The notes beneath the pieces are model-generated. The model had not been told where the DNA came from and ran no database searches. It saw nothing but the letters and a program-made list of their open reading frames with translations. A stretch of 64,000 nt of DNA from Protula sp. h YS-2021 (Eukaryota; Annelida; Polychaeta; Sabellida; Serpulidae): NCBI GenBank assembly GCA_949752745.1, contig OX457026.1, forward strand, positions 70,807,091-70,871,090. Reading direction: 5' to 3'. The translations under genes and the position numbers were made by a program. Below, in pieces: positions 1-9,668 of this stretch. The stretch's first letter is position 1. Each line of letters begins with the position of its first letter.

Positions 1-1477
1 GTCATTTTCTAGTACATATTCTATATTCTTTTCTTTTCCGCCTGGGTTATTTTCAGGTCATCTATATCCGAACCTTTGGTAGTAAAACCGGTAACGCCCC
101 TGCCTTCCCCCCCCCCCCCCATTACCCACTATAATATAGCTGATCGTTAAAAAAGACTTCCTGGACACATATTTCCTGGAACAGCCCTTACACAAAGTGT
201 TGCAACATATGGCTGTGGGCTTACATGGTGTGCGTCATGATGGAGACTTCGGGAGCACCCGCCCTTAGGAGCCGGAATCCCTGCTCTGCTTGATTGCCCC
301 GCCGCTAGTCTTGTGGAAAATTACCGGCCATCACAACGGCGATCCTGCCATTGACCACGTTTACAGGCAGATATCGTTTATTGTGATGGAGCATGCAACT
401 GAGTCGCTTAGGAGATGTTCCTTAAAAGCACACGAGAGTTACCGAGGGACATGTTTGCTCTTAGTAGCAAAACAAAAAGCATTATGGATGTTGCTTTAAA
501 AACGTGTGCGTGAAAAAAAGAAAATATTTCAGTTGTATTTGAGCCGCACAACATGAAGGTTATTTGATTACGGGAAACCAGTTATTTACCAGCACTCGCA
601 ATAGATTGATTTGAAAACATTTCAATTTAAAACAGGATATGTTACACAGGGTTATTACAAAAAACACTCCATAAAAACAGGGGTTATTTGAAGAGCAAGT
701 ATCCAGCGTTTTTGTGAATGCTTGAATATTAACTCTGAGTTAAGCATTTGACAAAAATTTGTGGACTGCGTCTGGAAAAAATGCCTTATTTGGATTAGTA
801 TGCAAGAAACAGTTTCTACTGAGTACGGTATTATTGATAAACGGTGTATAAAAATATTCCTGTTGCAATTAATGGCAGAAGCCATTTCATATTTGATATG
901 TTTCCTTGATAAAATGCAAATGGTTTAGCAGGTTGGATAAGTCTGCTTGAACTCGAGACCAACGGACTAAAAAAAAGGGCAATTGATGACAGGTTTCGGT
1001 CTTGGTAATGCCTACAAGCGAACAACAATTCACCAGAGTTTTAGTTCTTTGTTTTATTACAGCATTTCATCACTATAATGTGGACAAGACACAGTATTCC
1101 TTTCAGCAAACTAAACAGTTTTTTTATTCGCTGTTGCATGTTGGCAACAGGTTTATAACGTCAGAGTTATAACGTCCCGACGACGTCTTTCTGACGCCAG
1201 ATGCTACAGGCTTTCTCAGCATTGAAAAATAAAAAGAAAACCAAAGGCTGGATTTTTAAAATCGGTTTACAACGTGAGCCTATAGAAAGGAAAATAATTT
1301 ACAAAATATATGCAAATGCAATTCCAATGGTTTAACGTAGAAATAAGTACAAAACTACGGAGGAAAATCACTGGTTGGTTTCAAACCAACAAATTATGAA
1401 ATGAAGACTTTAACAGCAACGTTCCCTCACAACTTACTTTTGTTACAGTATAGATTGAGTGAGGCATTAAGCAAGTG
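1..1477. other. No gene seen; AT-rich DNA with a C tract
   Basis: Both strands hold only short chance reading frames with no recognisable domain. A run of C lies at about 107-120. Nothing else is supported. Confidence 0.6.
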
Positions 1478-1850
1478 AGAACGCTGTGACAACACAGGGA
1501 ACACATTGTGACGACACTGTCAGCACGCTCTGGCAACACTGGGAACATCTCGTGACAACGCTGTGAACACTGTGACACCCCGTTCGCACACTGTGGCAAC
1601 GCTGTGAATACTGTGACACCGTTGTCAATACACTGTGACAACGCTGTGAACACTGTGACATCTCTGTCAACACACTGTGACATCGCAGAGAACACATCGT
1701 GACAAAGCTTTGAACACTGTGGCATTGCTGTCAACACACTGTGACAACGCTGTGAACACTGTGACATCGCTGTCAACACACTGTGACAACGCTGGGAATA
1801 TTTAGTGGCAACACAGCGACGATGCGATAACGATGCAATCACACTGTGTC
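1478..1850. repeat. Degenerate minisatellite, 42-bp higher-order unit
   Basis: Alternating 20- and 22-bp subunits of the type ACACTGTGACAACGCTGTGA and ACTGTGACATCGCTGTCA make a 42-bp unit repeated several times with point differences. Because 42 is a multiple of three, frames on the minus strand stay open and give a cysteine-rich 14-residue repeat (HSVLTAMSQCSQRC). I read this peptide as a by-product of the repeat, not a gene. Confidence 0.85.
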
Positions 1851-2311
1851 AAAGCCGTAAAAATAAAAAAAATAACATTGTGACGACTCTAATAACAGGT
1901 AGCGACAATGCAGAAATTCTGATGCATGAATCCACTCAGCGTGGCCGAAATGAATGACCATCTGCATGTGAAATCCGGAAGTGACATCATACCGGTTTTT
2001 TTACATCCTAACATGTGGTTGTAGTCTTGTCAATGATAACACGGCAGCCGATAATTGGAATTGAGTTGCAAAATGCAAACAAACCATTGCCCTTTCTTCT
2101 GCACATCTCCACAACTAGGTAACTCGTTATTGGCCTTTCTTTTGTTAGATGCACCGTTAATTATCACCCAGGATATTAGTCTTACCACTGGTTCAAAGTG
2201 TATATGTTCAATACGTGGAAATACATTAGACTACGGATTTAATAAGTAGGTCAGAGCACTTGGCAAATGCAGTCCAAGGAGTGAAGTATCTATCTTATTC
2301 TGTAACTTTTC

Positions 2312-2938
2312 CACCCAGTAAACATTGCAACGTTCCATCAAGTTCGGAAAACGTCGCACCCAACGTCGGATCAATGTTGGGTTTTGGTTGTTTATGGAAG
2401 TCGAAACAACGTCTGGATAGATGTCGATTATTCGAAGTCTTATGAATGTTGCGTTAAAGATGCAAATGGAAGTCGAAACAACGTCTATCTCCAGATGCTG
2501 TATAGGCATCGGGAAGCGACGTTGTATATCTGACGTATGAGTCAATTTCCATGAATATTTTTTAAAAGTAGATGGGTGAAAACTTGCGCGCTCTTGAAAT
2601 TCTCATAGTTTATGCCCTTGTTCTGGTATGTTATCAAAGTGATCCGGCCTCAATGCAACGCCGATTTTTCGACATCTACCCAACTTCGACTTCCAACGTT
2701 GTTCATTGATTAGACGTCGGAGAAATTGCGTTTTAGTTGCGAGCAAAAGCAACGTTCAAACCAAAGTTGCTTATCTAACGCATATTAAGCCTTGTATCAA
2801 ATACGATGGGTAGACATTGATCTGTGGCTCCCGACCAATCACAACCGAAGTACAACCAGCGTCAATGTTGTGGTTTGATCGGGTGGACGTCGCAGCCTCA
2901 GATCGACATTGGTTGGACGTTAGTGTGTTGACTGGGCA
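2312..2938. mobile_element. Non-autonomous TIR element, CAGTAAACATT family, long copy
   Basis: The left end reads CCCAGTAAACATTGCAACG and the right end is its near complement (GTTGACTGGG). The interior is rich in ACGTTG/CAACGT words, and a GTCGAAACAACGTC block occurs twice (about 2397-2426 and 2468-2499). Related copies lie at 29408-29641 and 22283-22645. No transposase is encoded. The class is unknown; a MITE-like element is the simplest reading. Confidence 0.6.
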
Positions 2939-3626
2939 GGTTCAACATCATTACCCAAAGAAAGAGGCACAAAAATGCACAAAAACTTTAAAACCTAAAA
3001 TACCGAAATTCTGGTATTCTGTTTTGCATACTTTCTAAAAATGGCTTCCATTTGTGGTGAGCGATAACAGATCGCTTTGCGATTGCTTAACTTTTATGCT
3101 GGTGCACCGTGCAGCACTGCTAAAACCGCACAGATGTTGTCGGTATAACCGACGTTGCTTTTCTACTATTTTTTCTACTCGCTTATGCTTTGAACAAATT
3201 TAATGTGGTTTTGAAACCTGATCGAACGCCATTCCCAGACTTGAATTTCGCCACTATCTGTTGATACTTCTGCTTATGGACGGCTCAACTCTTTCTATCA
3301 AAATCTGCAAATGCGCTTTGTCATATGCATAAAAAGACTTACATGTGCAGATTAATTTTTGTTAAAAAAAATAGCTAAGAATGATTCAGAAAATTAATTG
3401 AATTTTCTCTCTTTTTATGACTGAGGCGTATTAATCATGAAACATTTAACGCGTTCTTATTTTTAATGAAAAAAATCTGTTTGAATCAGACTATTTTTGC
3501 GACAAAAATGTACATATCTAAAAACAAACAAAACAGAACAACTCATGGAACGGTGTGGTTCATAACGCACAGTTTGTTGGACATTGTTATCACCAAGCAA
3601 TTTGTTCACATAAATAGAAACACACC

Positions 3627-3657
3627 TCCGCCCCCCGCCCCCCGCCCCCCGCCCCCA
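3627..3657. repeat. (CCCCCCG)n microsatellite
   Basis: About four copies of a G(C)6 unit in direct tandem. The proline-rich frame across it is a consequence of the repeat. Confidence 0.9.
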
Positions 3658-4529
3658 TCTGGAACAAACGACTCTATCGTCTCGTTTGACTGAAAGCATC
3701 CTGTGCCCTCATTAATTATGGAGGTTACCTGGAAACATACAACACAGCCCTCCTCCTTCTCCGCCTTTTGGACACGCATGACAACACATATGGCATCAAG
3801 TTACCCATCCCTCACCCCCCCCCCCCCACCCCTCCACCTTGGAACTGGGAATTGAATGGGGCATATTCATAAACAGAACAACATTCGTATTATAACAGTG
3901 AGCCTCAGTTTTTAAGAAAAACTTGAATTTGGTCAATTAATTTCATAATGTTCACATTTGACAGCAAAAATGTCTTTTTTTTTTTGTAGTAACCTTTTAA
4001 GCGTTGACACTTTATTTCTTACCAAACTGCGCCCCCGCCCTTAATTGCCTGCAGGCCAAGAAAAGGTCATTTCTATTCGAGTTATACCATGCATCTTGCG
4101 TAAAACGAATTCTTCGGAGGAATTGTTGACACTCTCATAATCGCTCTACAAAAGCAAATGAAAGTAGAAATGATGAACTTTGAGAGAATAAATTGCTGTG
4201 TTTTTTTGGTTTGTTCCAGGAATTTTCAGAGCATACCAGCGAAATAAGTGTCCACGGATTTGAACTGCTACTTGAGTAGGTACTCAGCTGAAATTGCAAG
4301 CAGTTGAAAATAATAGGAGCCATCAGATGTTACGTCAGGAATTTTGCTGCCGGCCCACATACTGTTGCAATGCTTCATTACCGACTGGATACTAACAAGA
4401 AAAGGGAGGAACAACATGCCAACAAGACACAGCAACATACAAGTGAACTTCAGTGTTGACACCAGTGCTTTGGTCTAAAATAATACGTACAGTAAAAATC
4501 TGGATAAAACATTTGATTTTGGAATAACG

Positions 4530-4814
4530 ATGTCGTTTGATTCAAGTCTCAAACAGGATAACATGCAGCATTTGTGGGCCAAAAATGCCGGTTTTGCACG
4601 GCCTCGTTCGATGTTGAATCTTCCTTATAGCTCGGATAGCCGATCTGACACGCGCGTCAAGTCGCCAACGCACCTGTCAGCGAGGCCGCCATGTCAGAAC
4701 ACACGCCAATCATCTGACTCGCTGCTGACGTCACGGGTGAGACACCGTCAGAGACGTCTCGTTTTGGCGACTTCAAACCGGTCCTGGCCCACCACCTCGC
4801 TCACAAAAGGGTAA
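4530..4814 (+). other. CpG-dense open frame, possible exon
   Basis: An ATG-initiated frame of 94 codons is rich in Ser, Arg and Pro. It has many CpG dinucleotides and few AT runs, unlike its flanks. A donor-like AAAGGGTAATG lies at its end, just before the stop. The translated sequence matches no family I recognise. A partial inverted repeat (AAGTCGCCAA near 4662 and TTGGCGACTT near 4764) suggests it could instead be a fragment of a mobile element. Coding status is a guess. Confidence 0.15.
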
Positions 4815-5211
4815 TGTACATCTTTCTAGTCCTCATGGGATCATCCATAATGTACTTACGCACGCAGTGTATGACGTCATATCCCTGACTGCTATAGTCT
4901 GTTGGTGGCGTCACAAATTTTACTTACAGTTCGGGGGATGGGGGGCTAAAGAAGTTGGAAATTTTGTGCAGTGCTTTATTGAGGGTCCCTATGAGACGGC
5001 ATAGTGGAATGCTTCCTTTGATGTAGTTTTGATCCAGTTCTATTACAGGGTTAAGTGTCTTTGTTTTAGGTTTCTCTTCACTTTAGTTTTAGGTTATTTG
5101 AAATTGCAGACAACTACTATCATGAGAAATTGTAGACAACCACGATACAGGCGTGACAAATTACACAACGACAAGGTCTAGGAAAACTGAGGAACACCAC
5201 CATCTAGGCAC

Positions 5212-5520
5212 TTTAGACAGCCGCTACCGGGGCCAAGAAAAAATGTAGACAACCGCTGCCGGGGGCAAGGAAAAATGTAGACAGTCGCTGCCGGGGGCAA
5301 CGAAAAATGTAGACAGCCGCTGCCGGGGCAAGGAAAAATGTAGACAGCCGCTGCTGGGGCAAGGAAAAATGTAGACAACCGCTGCCGGGGACAAGGGAAA
5401 ATGTTGACAACCGCTGCCGGGGCCAAGGAAAAATGTTGACAGCTGCTCTTCGGGGACAAGGAAAAATGTTGACAGCCGCTCTCCGGGTCATGAAAGTTTG
5501 TACACAGCTGCTATCGGAGT
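5212..5520. repeat. Minisatellite, 31-33 bp unit, about ten copies
   Basis: Direct tandem copies of a unit beginning GACAGCCGCTGCCGGGG and ending CAAGGAAAAATGTA. Copies differ by A/G changes and one-base indels, and the last two are the most diverged. The proline- and phenylalanine-rich minus-strand frames across it are repeat by-products. Confidence 0.9.
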
Positions 5521-6357
5521 AGCTGAAAACAGCCCGTGTGTAACTGGATATTTTTTCGCTCTTAATCTACTGCTTTTCTTCTGTTATTCTTTCATTTGGA
5601 TAGCGAGAACATGTGCTAGTGCTTGGCTGGTTAATAGTTCGTGTTCCTTAATGTTTAAGATACATCTATGAAAAGGTGATAAGTATACGTGGGATTCCCT
5701 TTTCTGCAGAAGATAATTATTTATGAGAGGGAGCATTTTGACAGCTTCAGCGTTCCTCAGCTTGGTTCATCACCAGTGGACTCTTCTAGTTACATGCAAT
5801 TTGCGTTGGAAGCCGCCACACAGTGCCACTTACATCACAATTTGGATTTCTGTCGAAGTCGACAGCATCTTGTGCATGGAATTTATATCTGAACTGGGTT
5901 TGGTCAGAACTTGCGGCAGATAAGGTTCTACTTCCACCCGAACTCCCTCATTCATTTTTTCACCCAACGGAAATCATTATTACAATCTTCACAACTTAAC
6001 CGATATTTTCACGTTGTTGTTATCGACAAGCACCGCTCTCGATCTTTCTGCAACCTTAATTTTTATTGGCCAATTTCCTTTACATCTATAAACGCAGCTT
6101 GACCAATAAAAATTAAGGTTGTAGATTAAATATGGTTACAGATGCAGCGCTTCATTTTTCGGTCATAATTTATATTAATAGTTTAAGTATGAATAAAAAA
6201 TGTCTAACAGTATCAATGGCTGTCTTTAAATCTTAGCATTGACCTGAGAATGATTGACCAAAGCTCCTTTAATAAATAATCAACGCAAGAGAGATTATAG
6301 AAATAACAAGTGTATATTATTTCATAGTAAAAGTCTTCTATTTAATGCTTAACGAAC
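5521..6357. other. Left host flank of the DIRS pair; no gene
   Basis: No coding region is recognisable. The only structure is a short hairpin at 6050-6122. The last bases (CTTAACGAAC) directly precede the left end of DIRS copy A and show no DIRS-like sequence. Confidence 0.5.
6050..6122. repeat. Short perfect-loop hairpin
   Basis: Arms of 24 bp at 6050-6073 and 6099-6122 are complementary at about 22 positions (core CCAATAAAAATTAAGGTTG), around a 25-bp loop. It may be a tiny foldback remnant. It has no visible coding role. Confidence 0.7.
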
Positions 6358-6390
6358 GTTTTTACTTCGCAAAAGCTTTGAATTCGCTTA

Positions 6391-6555
6391 TCTCCACTTT
6401 TAATGGGTTCCCTTCCAGTAATATTTACCACGCAATATAAAAAAGAACTTTTTGAGGTACTGTTCAAGATACTCTAACCCTTCCATCCATCCTATGGCCA
6501 ATCAGAATGCCCGAGACGTCGTCTGCTAGTCTCGTATAAACGACATTCCCTTTTT
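6391..6555 (+). repeat. Left inverted terminal repeat, core
   Basis: This 165-bp segment is the exact reverse complement of 14104-14268; the coordinates of paired bases sum to 20659 throughout, with no indel. Homology continues weakly inward to about 6577 (GGCGTGTT region at 14083). The outer 33 bp (6358-6390) do not match the right end, so the termini are asymmetric. The ITR probably carries promoter function, as in DIRS-1, but I see no named element. Confidence 0.95.
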
Positions 6556-7429
6556 GCGTGGCGTCGATACAACACGCCATTCTGTGTGCTGCCGGTTTTT
6601 TGCAGCAAGGGAACTGGTTTAAGGTGCGAATTGCTTCATTTTTTACTTAATTCACTGCCTAATGGATTGTTTTATCTATTATTGTGCGTTGGGATAAATT
6701 TATGGAGCCGAAGTGTGTTTATTCGCCATCTTACTCTTCGGTCTGATTAGGTTGAGTTTGCACGATCACGGAGACACTTCCTAGTCCCGAGAAGTGCGCC
6801 TCTTTCTCCACTTTCATTCAGATCGAGGAACTTACCAGTTCCACCTCAGTTCGTCTAGGAGTAGGATCTTTTCAGGCTGCTGGACCTGATCAGACTCCAA
6901 GCTTTACCAGCCAGCTGTGTCATCGCGGAAATGGCCAGTTTTTGCTTAAGCTTTACTCCATGGGTCGCTTCTCAGTCTTTGTAGAGCAGGTTCTGCAAGT
7001 CTGACAGCGTTCTCCGACGAAAAGAGACGTTTTCTGTGACGTCTGAGGGTCATTTTCTTTGCCAGGACCGTTTTCCCTTTGTGGTCTTACGGTCACGGGT
7101 GCGAGAAGACCATTCTGGTCCAACGGGATTCACAAAACCCGTTACGGTCCGATGGTCCCAGGTGCATCTGAGGCAAGAGAGATCCATATCCGACACGGGT
7201 GGTGCCATTACGGTCCAGCCCGTTACGGCCCGGGAACGTTATCGTTCCGGGAAGCATCTCTTTTCGTCTTTCCTTAGACCCAGCGAGTTATTGCGGTGTT
7301 TAAGCAATTGTAAACACAGCTTGGAAGGTTAAAGCTTGCAGTTGAAGCAAAGCACGGAGAAATGTAGTTTTGTGCGTTGTTTTATACTACATATTCTCAC
7401 CGTTGTTTTTCTCTGCTTGCATTTCAGAT
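6556..7429 (+). promoter_or_regulatory. 5' leader of DIRS copy A
   Basis: This stretch lies between the left ITR and the gag ATG. Parts are conserved in copy B: AAGGTGCGAATTGC near 6621 and CCCGAGAAGTGCGCCTC near 6784. From 7060 to 7260 it is full of ACGGTC, GGTCC and CCCGTTACGG words. The end (7400-7429) is pyrimidine-rich and closes with TTTCAG two bases before the ATG, which looks like a 3' splice site. I infer a possibly spliced untranslated leader. Confidence 0.5.
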
Positions 7430-8083
7430 ATGACAGAGGCCAGTCTACATTCTCCACCGTTACTGCCTCAGTGTATCCATCCTCCAACCGCGTGTAACCC
7501 CCACTCCATCTGCGACCGCTGTAGACGGAATAGTGGAATACCTCTGTGTGAGCCAGACAGCCAGTGTGGCGAGTGTCTACATCTTTCTCCAGAGGATTGG
7601 AAAGTCCTATTACGGAATAGGACCAAGAACGAGCGCAGGAGGGATAAGCGCAAATTCCTTTCGTCAGCTTCGTTTGTTACTCGTGAATTTATTCGTGATA
7701 CCATGAAGAAGGCTAGCTCCGTTATTCTGGGCCAGGTCTCCACCCCCGTACACGTAGACACTGGTGCAGAATCGGAATCCGCTACGCCAGTTAAGAGACA
7801 TAAAAAGTCCAAGAGTAAAGGACGTGCATTTTCTGAGACTGTAGCAGAATTGGACATCCCGGAAGGGCAAGAACGGGATCGTCTCCGCGAGGCATGGGCC
7901 TCACCTCCTAGAGTGAAACCCAGTGGCAGTCCAGGAGGGGCGTTTAAGTCCCCGTCTGAGGAACAAGTGACTTTAACGCATAAGGATACGGGAACAGTAC
8001 TTTCGGCGGTTACAGGCCAGTTAGGCATTCCCCCGCGAGAGGACTTATCCCCCCCCTCCTCAGCTGCAGCGTCTCCCGAGTGA
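7430..8083 (+). CDS. gag: DIRS gag-like ORF1, N-terminal part
   Basis: The first ATG (7430) opens 217 codons. A cysteine cluster sits near residues 21-55 (CDRCRRN, CEPDSQCGEC). It is followed by a lysine- and arginine-rich stretch and the segment KKASSVILGQVSTPV, which is well conserved in copy B (EKASSVILNQVSTPI). In DIRS elements this position encodes the putative gag, a nucleic-acid-binding and particle-forming protein; that role is inferred from position. The frame closes at a TGA right after a run of eight C (8049-8056). The homologous protein of copy B reads past this point in one frame, so I think parts 1 and 2 are one gene split by a one-base change or by programmed frameshifting. Confidence 0.75.
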   Translation: MTEASLHSPPLLPQCIHPPTACNPHSICDRCRRNSGIPLCEPDSQCGECLHLSPEDWKVLLRNRTKNERRRDKRKFLSSASFVTREFIRDTMKKASSVILGQVSTPVHVDTGAESESATPVKRHKKSKSKGRAFSETVAELDIPEGQERDRLREAWASPPRVKPSGSPGGAFKSPSEEQVTLTHKDTGTVLSAVTGQLGIPPREDLSPPSSAAASPE

Positions 8084-8096
8084 ATTTTCAGCGTTT

Positions 8097-9668
8097 TTGT
8101 CTATGCAATCGCAACTGCAAAAACAACTTTTGGATTTACAGAGTCAAGTTCAGAAGCAGGAGAGTCTGCTTAGTCAAAGGCAAAAGCCTAAACCATCAGC
8201 TACGGTTTCTCGTCCTCCTCCGGAAATTCAGTCAGTGGCAGCGATATCGGGCTCGCCTGTACCTCACCTCCCGCTGGACTCTAACGTGGATATTCCCGAA
8301 ACGGTCACCATCAGCGAGGAGGATTCCGTGGGCGTGCCCCTTTCGGGCCAAGTCTCCGCATTGCTGGAAGATGATGAGGAAATCGGGCCGATGGAAAATT
8401 CTCCCCTAGCAGCAGTCCCAAGCAACAGGGAGAAAGAAATTTACACCCCAGTAGGGGAACCCCACATGTCACATTTTTCACAATCCCAACTCCCAGAAGC
8501 AGCATCTGATGAACAGGAGTCGGAGGTGGAAGACGGGGAAGAAGAATCCGAGGGTACGTCAGTACATTCCCGTTGTCATTTACCGTTACGGGCAGTGGAG
8601 CAGGTGCGTTCTCCCGGCCAAGGGCATCGACTTTGGAGAGATCCAGCGGCAGCGGGCAGACGGCCCATCCGTACTCCCTCTCCACCAGATCTTGCCCCAT
8701 CGGTCGAGGACGCGGCCCCCTCGAGTTCTGCTTCTACGATTGCACCAGAAGACGTGCCGTTCAGGGATGCCATTCAAGAGATAGCCCGCTTAGCAGAGGT
8801 CTCCTGTGGCTCCCCAAATTTAGATAAGGAGGATCCGCCCATTCGGATGACATCTCAGGCAGCTCCACCACAACAGGACTCGTTTATCGCACTAGCCACC
8901 AGTGAGGGCATTGCTCATGCTGTCACGGTCCGCGCGAAAGAGTTCAAGAAGATGGACGCCGGTGAGGGTCGCACGTTGTCGCGTTTCCATTTATCTAAAC
9001 ATTGCTCAGTACGACCAGGACCATATCGGTCAGCGGATGAAAAAATTCCCCTAGAGGCACTGGAGCAGCCCGTGAAGCGTACAGTCTGGATGCCCACAGT
9101 GCGTAGTGACTCAGACATTCCATTAGTGGAGAAAGACGCAAAGACCATCGAGGCGTCTTCTCGCCACATCCTGAACATTATGTCTTTTCAAGATCATGCA
9201 CTTAAAGCACTAAAGTCGCGTTGGGAAGAACTTCGCCTTAGTGATCCCGTGTCTGCTAAATTGATGGAATGCCTGGCCTTAGCTACCCGAGACGTGGTCA
9301 AACTTTCCACTTTTTTGATGACTTCAATGGTCTACTTACGTCGAGATGCCTTTCTCCAGCACTGCTGGTCTAGTGTCAAAGGTTTGCGGGACCTGCGTCA
9401 TGCCCCTATCCTGGAGGAACGAGAACTATTTCCTCCCGCCGAGATAGAGAGGGTGAACCAGGAAAGTCGTTCGCTTTCGCAAGATTATGCCCTGATGTCC
9501 AGGATGTCTCGCTCCTCCTTCAAACGTCCACTGAAGAGGAAGAGACCACAACAGTCCTCTCCAGCACCGTCTAAGCCGAGTGCGCAGCTACAACAGCCCC
9601 CTGTCAAGAAACCGAAACCCAGCCCCGGCAGCAAGACAGAGGGTCCGGCTCCACAGTCGTTCAGGTAG
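8097..9668 (+). CDS. gag: DIRS gag-like ORF1, C-terminal part
   Basis: This 523-codon frame lies one frame on from the N-terminal part. The first ATG is at 8103, but translation more likely enters from upstream. Its start is a heptad-like glutamine- and leucine-rich helix (QLQKQLLDLQSQVQKQE), matched in copy B. An acidic block follows, then RSPGQGHRLWRDPAAAGRRP and PEDVPFRDAIQEIARLA, both conserved in copy B. A helical middle domain follows, and the tail is basic and proline-rich (KRPLKRKRPQQ, KKPKPSPGSK) and suited to RNA binding. Conservation between two diverged copies supports real coding. The frame overlaps the RT frame by up to 89 bases (9580-9668). Confidence 0.8.
   Translation: MSMQSQLQKQLLDLQSQVQKQESLLSQRQKPKPSATVSRPPPEIQSVAAISGSPVPHLPLDSNVDIPETVTISEEDSVGVPLSGQVSALLEDDEEIGPMENSPLAAVPSNREKEIYTPVGEPHMSHFSQSQLPEAASDEQESEVEDGEEESEGTSVHSRCHLPLRAVEQVRSPGQGHRLWRDPAAAGRRPIRTPSPPDLAPSVEDAAPSSSASTIAPEDVPFRDAIQEIARLAEVSCGSPNLDKEDPPIRMTSQAAPPQQDSFIALATSEGIAHAVTVRAKEFKKMDAGEGRTLSRFHLSKHCSVRPGPYRSADEKIPLEALEQPVKRTVWMPTVRSDSDIPLVEKDAKTIEASSRHILNIMSFQDHALKALKSRWEELRLSDPVSAKLMECLALATRDVVKLSTFLMTSMVYLRRDAFLQHCWSSVKGLRDLRHAPILEERELFPPAEIERVNQESRSLSQDYALMSRMSRSSFKRPLKRKRPQQSSPAPSKPSAQLQQPPVKKPKPSPGSKTEGPAPQSFR

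Larger units (their letters stand above)
2939..5211. other. No confident gene; simple-sequence tracts
   Basis: The stretch has no recognisable coding region. It contains a C-rich microsatellite at 3627-3657, a C run near 3811-3831 and a CpG-dense island at about 4580-4800, which is listed separately. Confidence 0.5.

Noticed and set aside
1381..1842. Cysteine-rich minus-strand open frame of 153 codons
   Set aside because: It follows the 42-bp minisatellite exactly; the 14-residue peptide repeat comes from a unit length divisible by three.
5178..5491. Two overlapping minus-strand frames of about 93 codons
   Set aside because: They are translations of the 31-33 bp minisatellite in two frames, with no sequence outside the repeat.
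5212..5520. CRISPR-like regular repeats
   Set aside because: Units are contiguous with no unique spacers, and the context is eukaryotic.
7468..8028. Minus-strand frame of 186 codons opposite gag
   Set aside because: It is a shadow of the gag frame; copy conservation follows the plus-strand protein.
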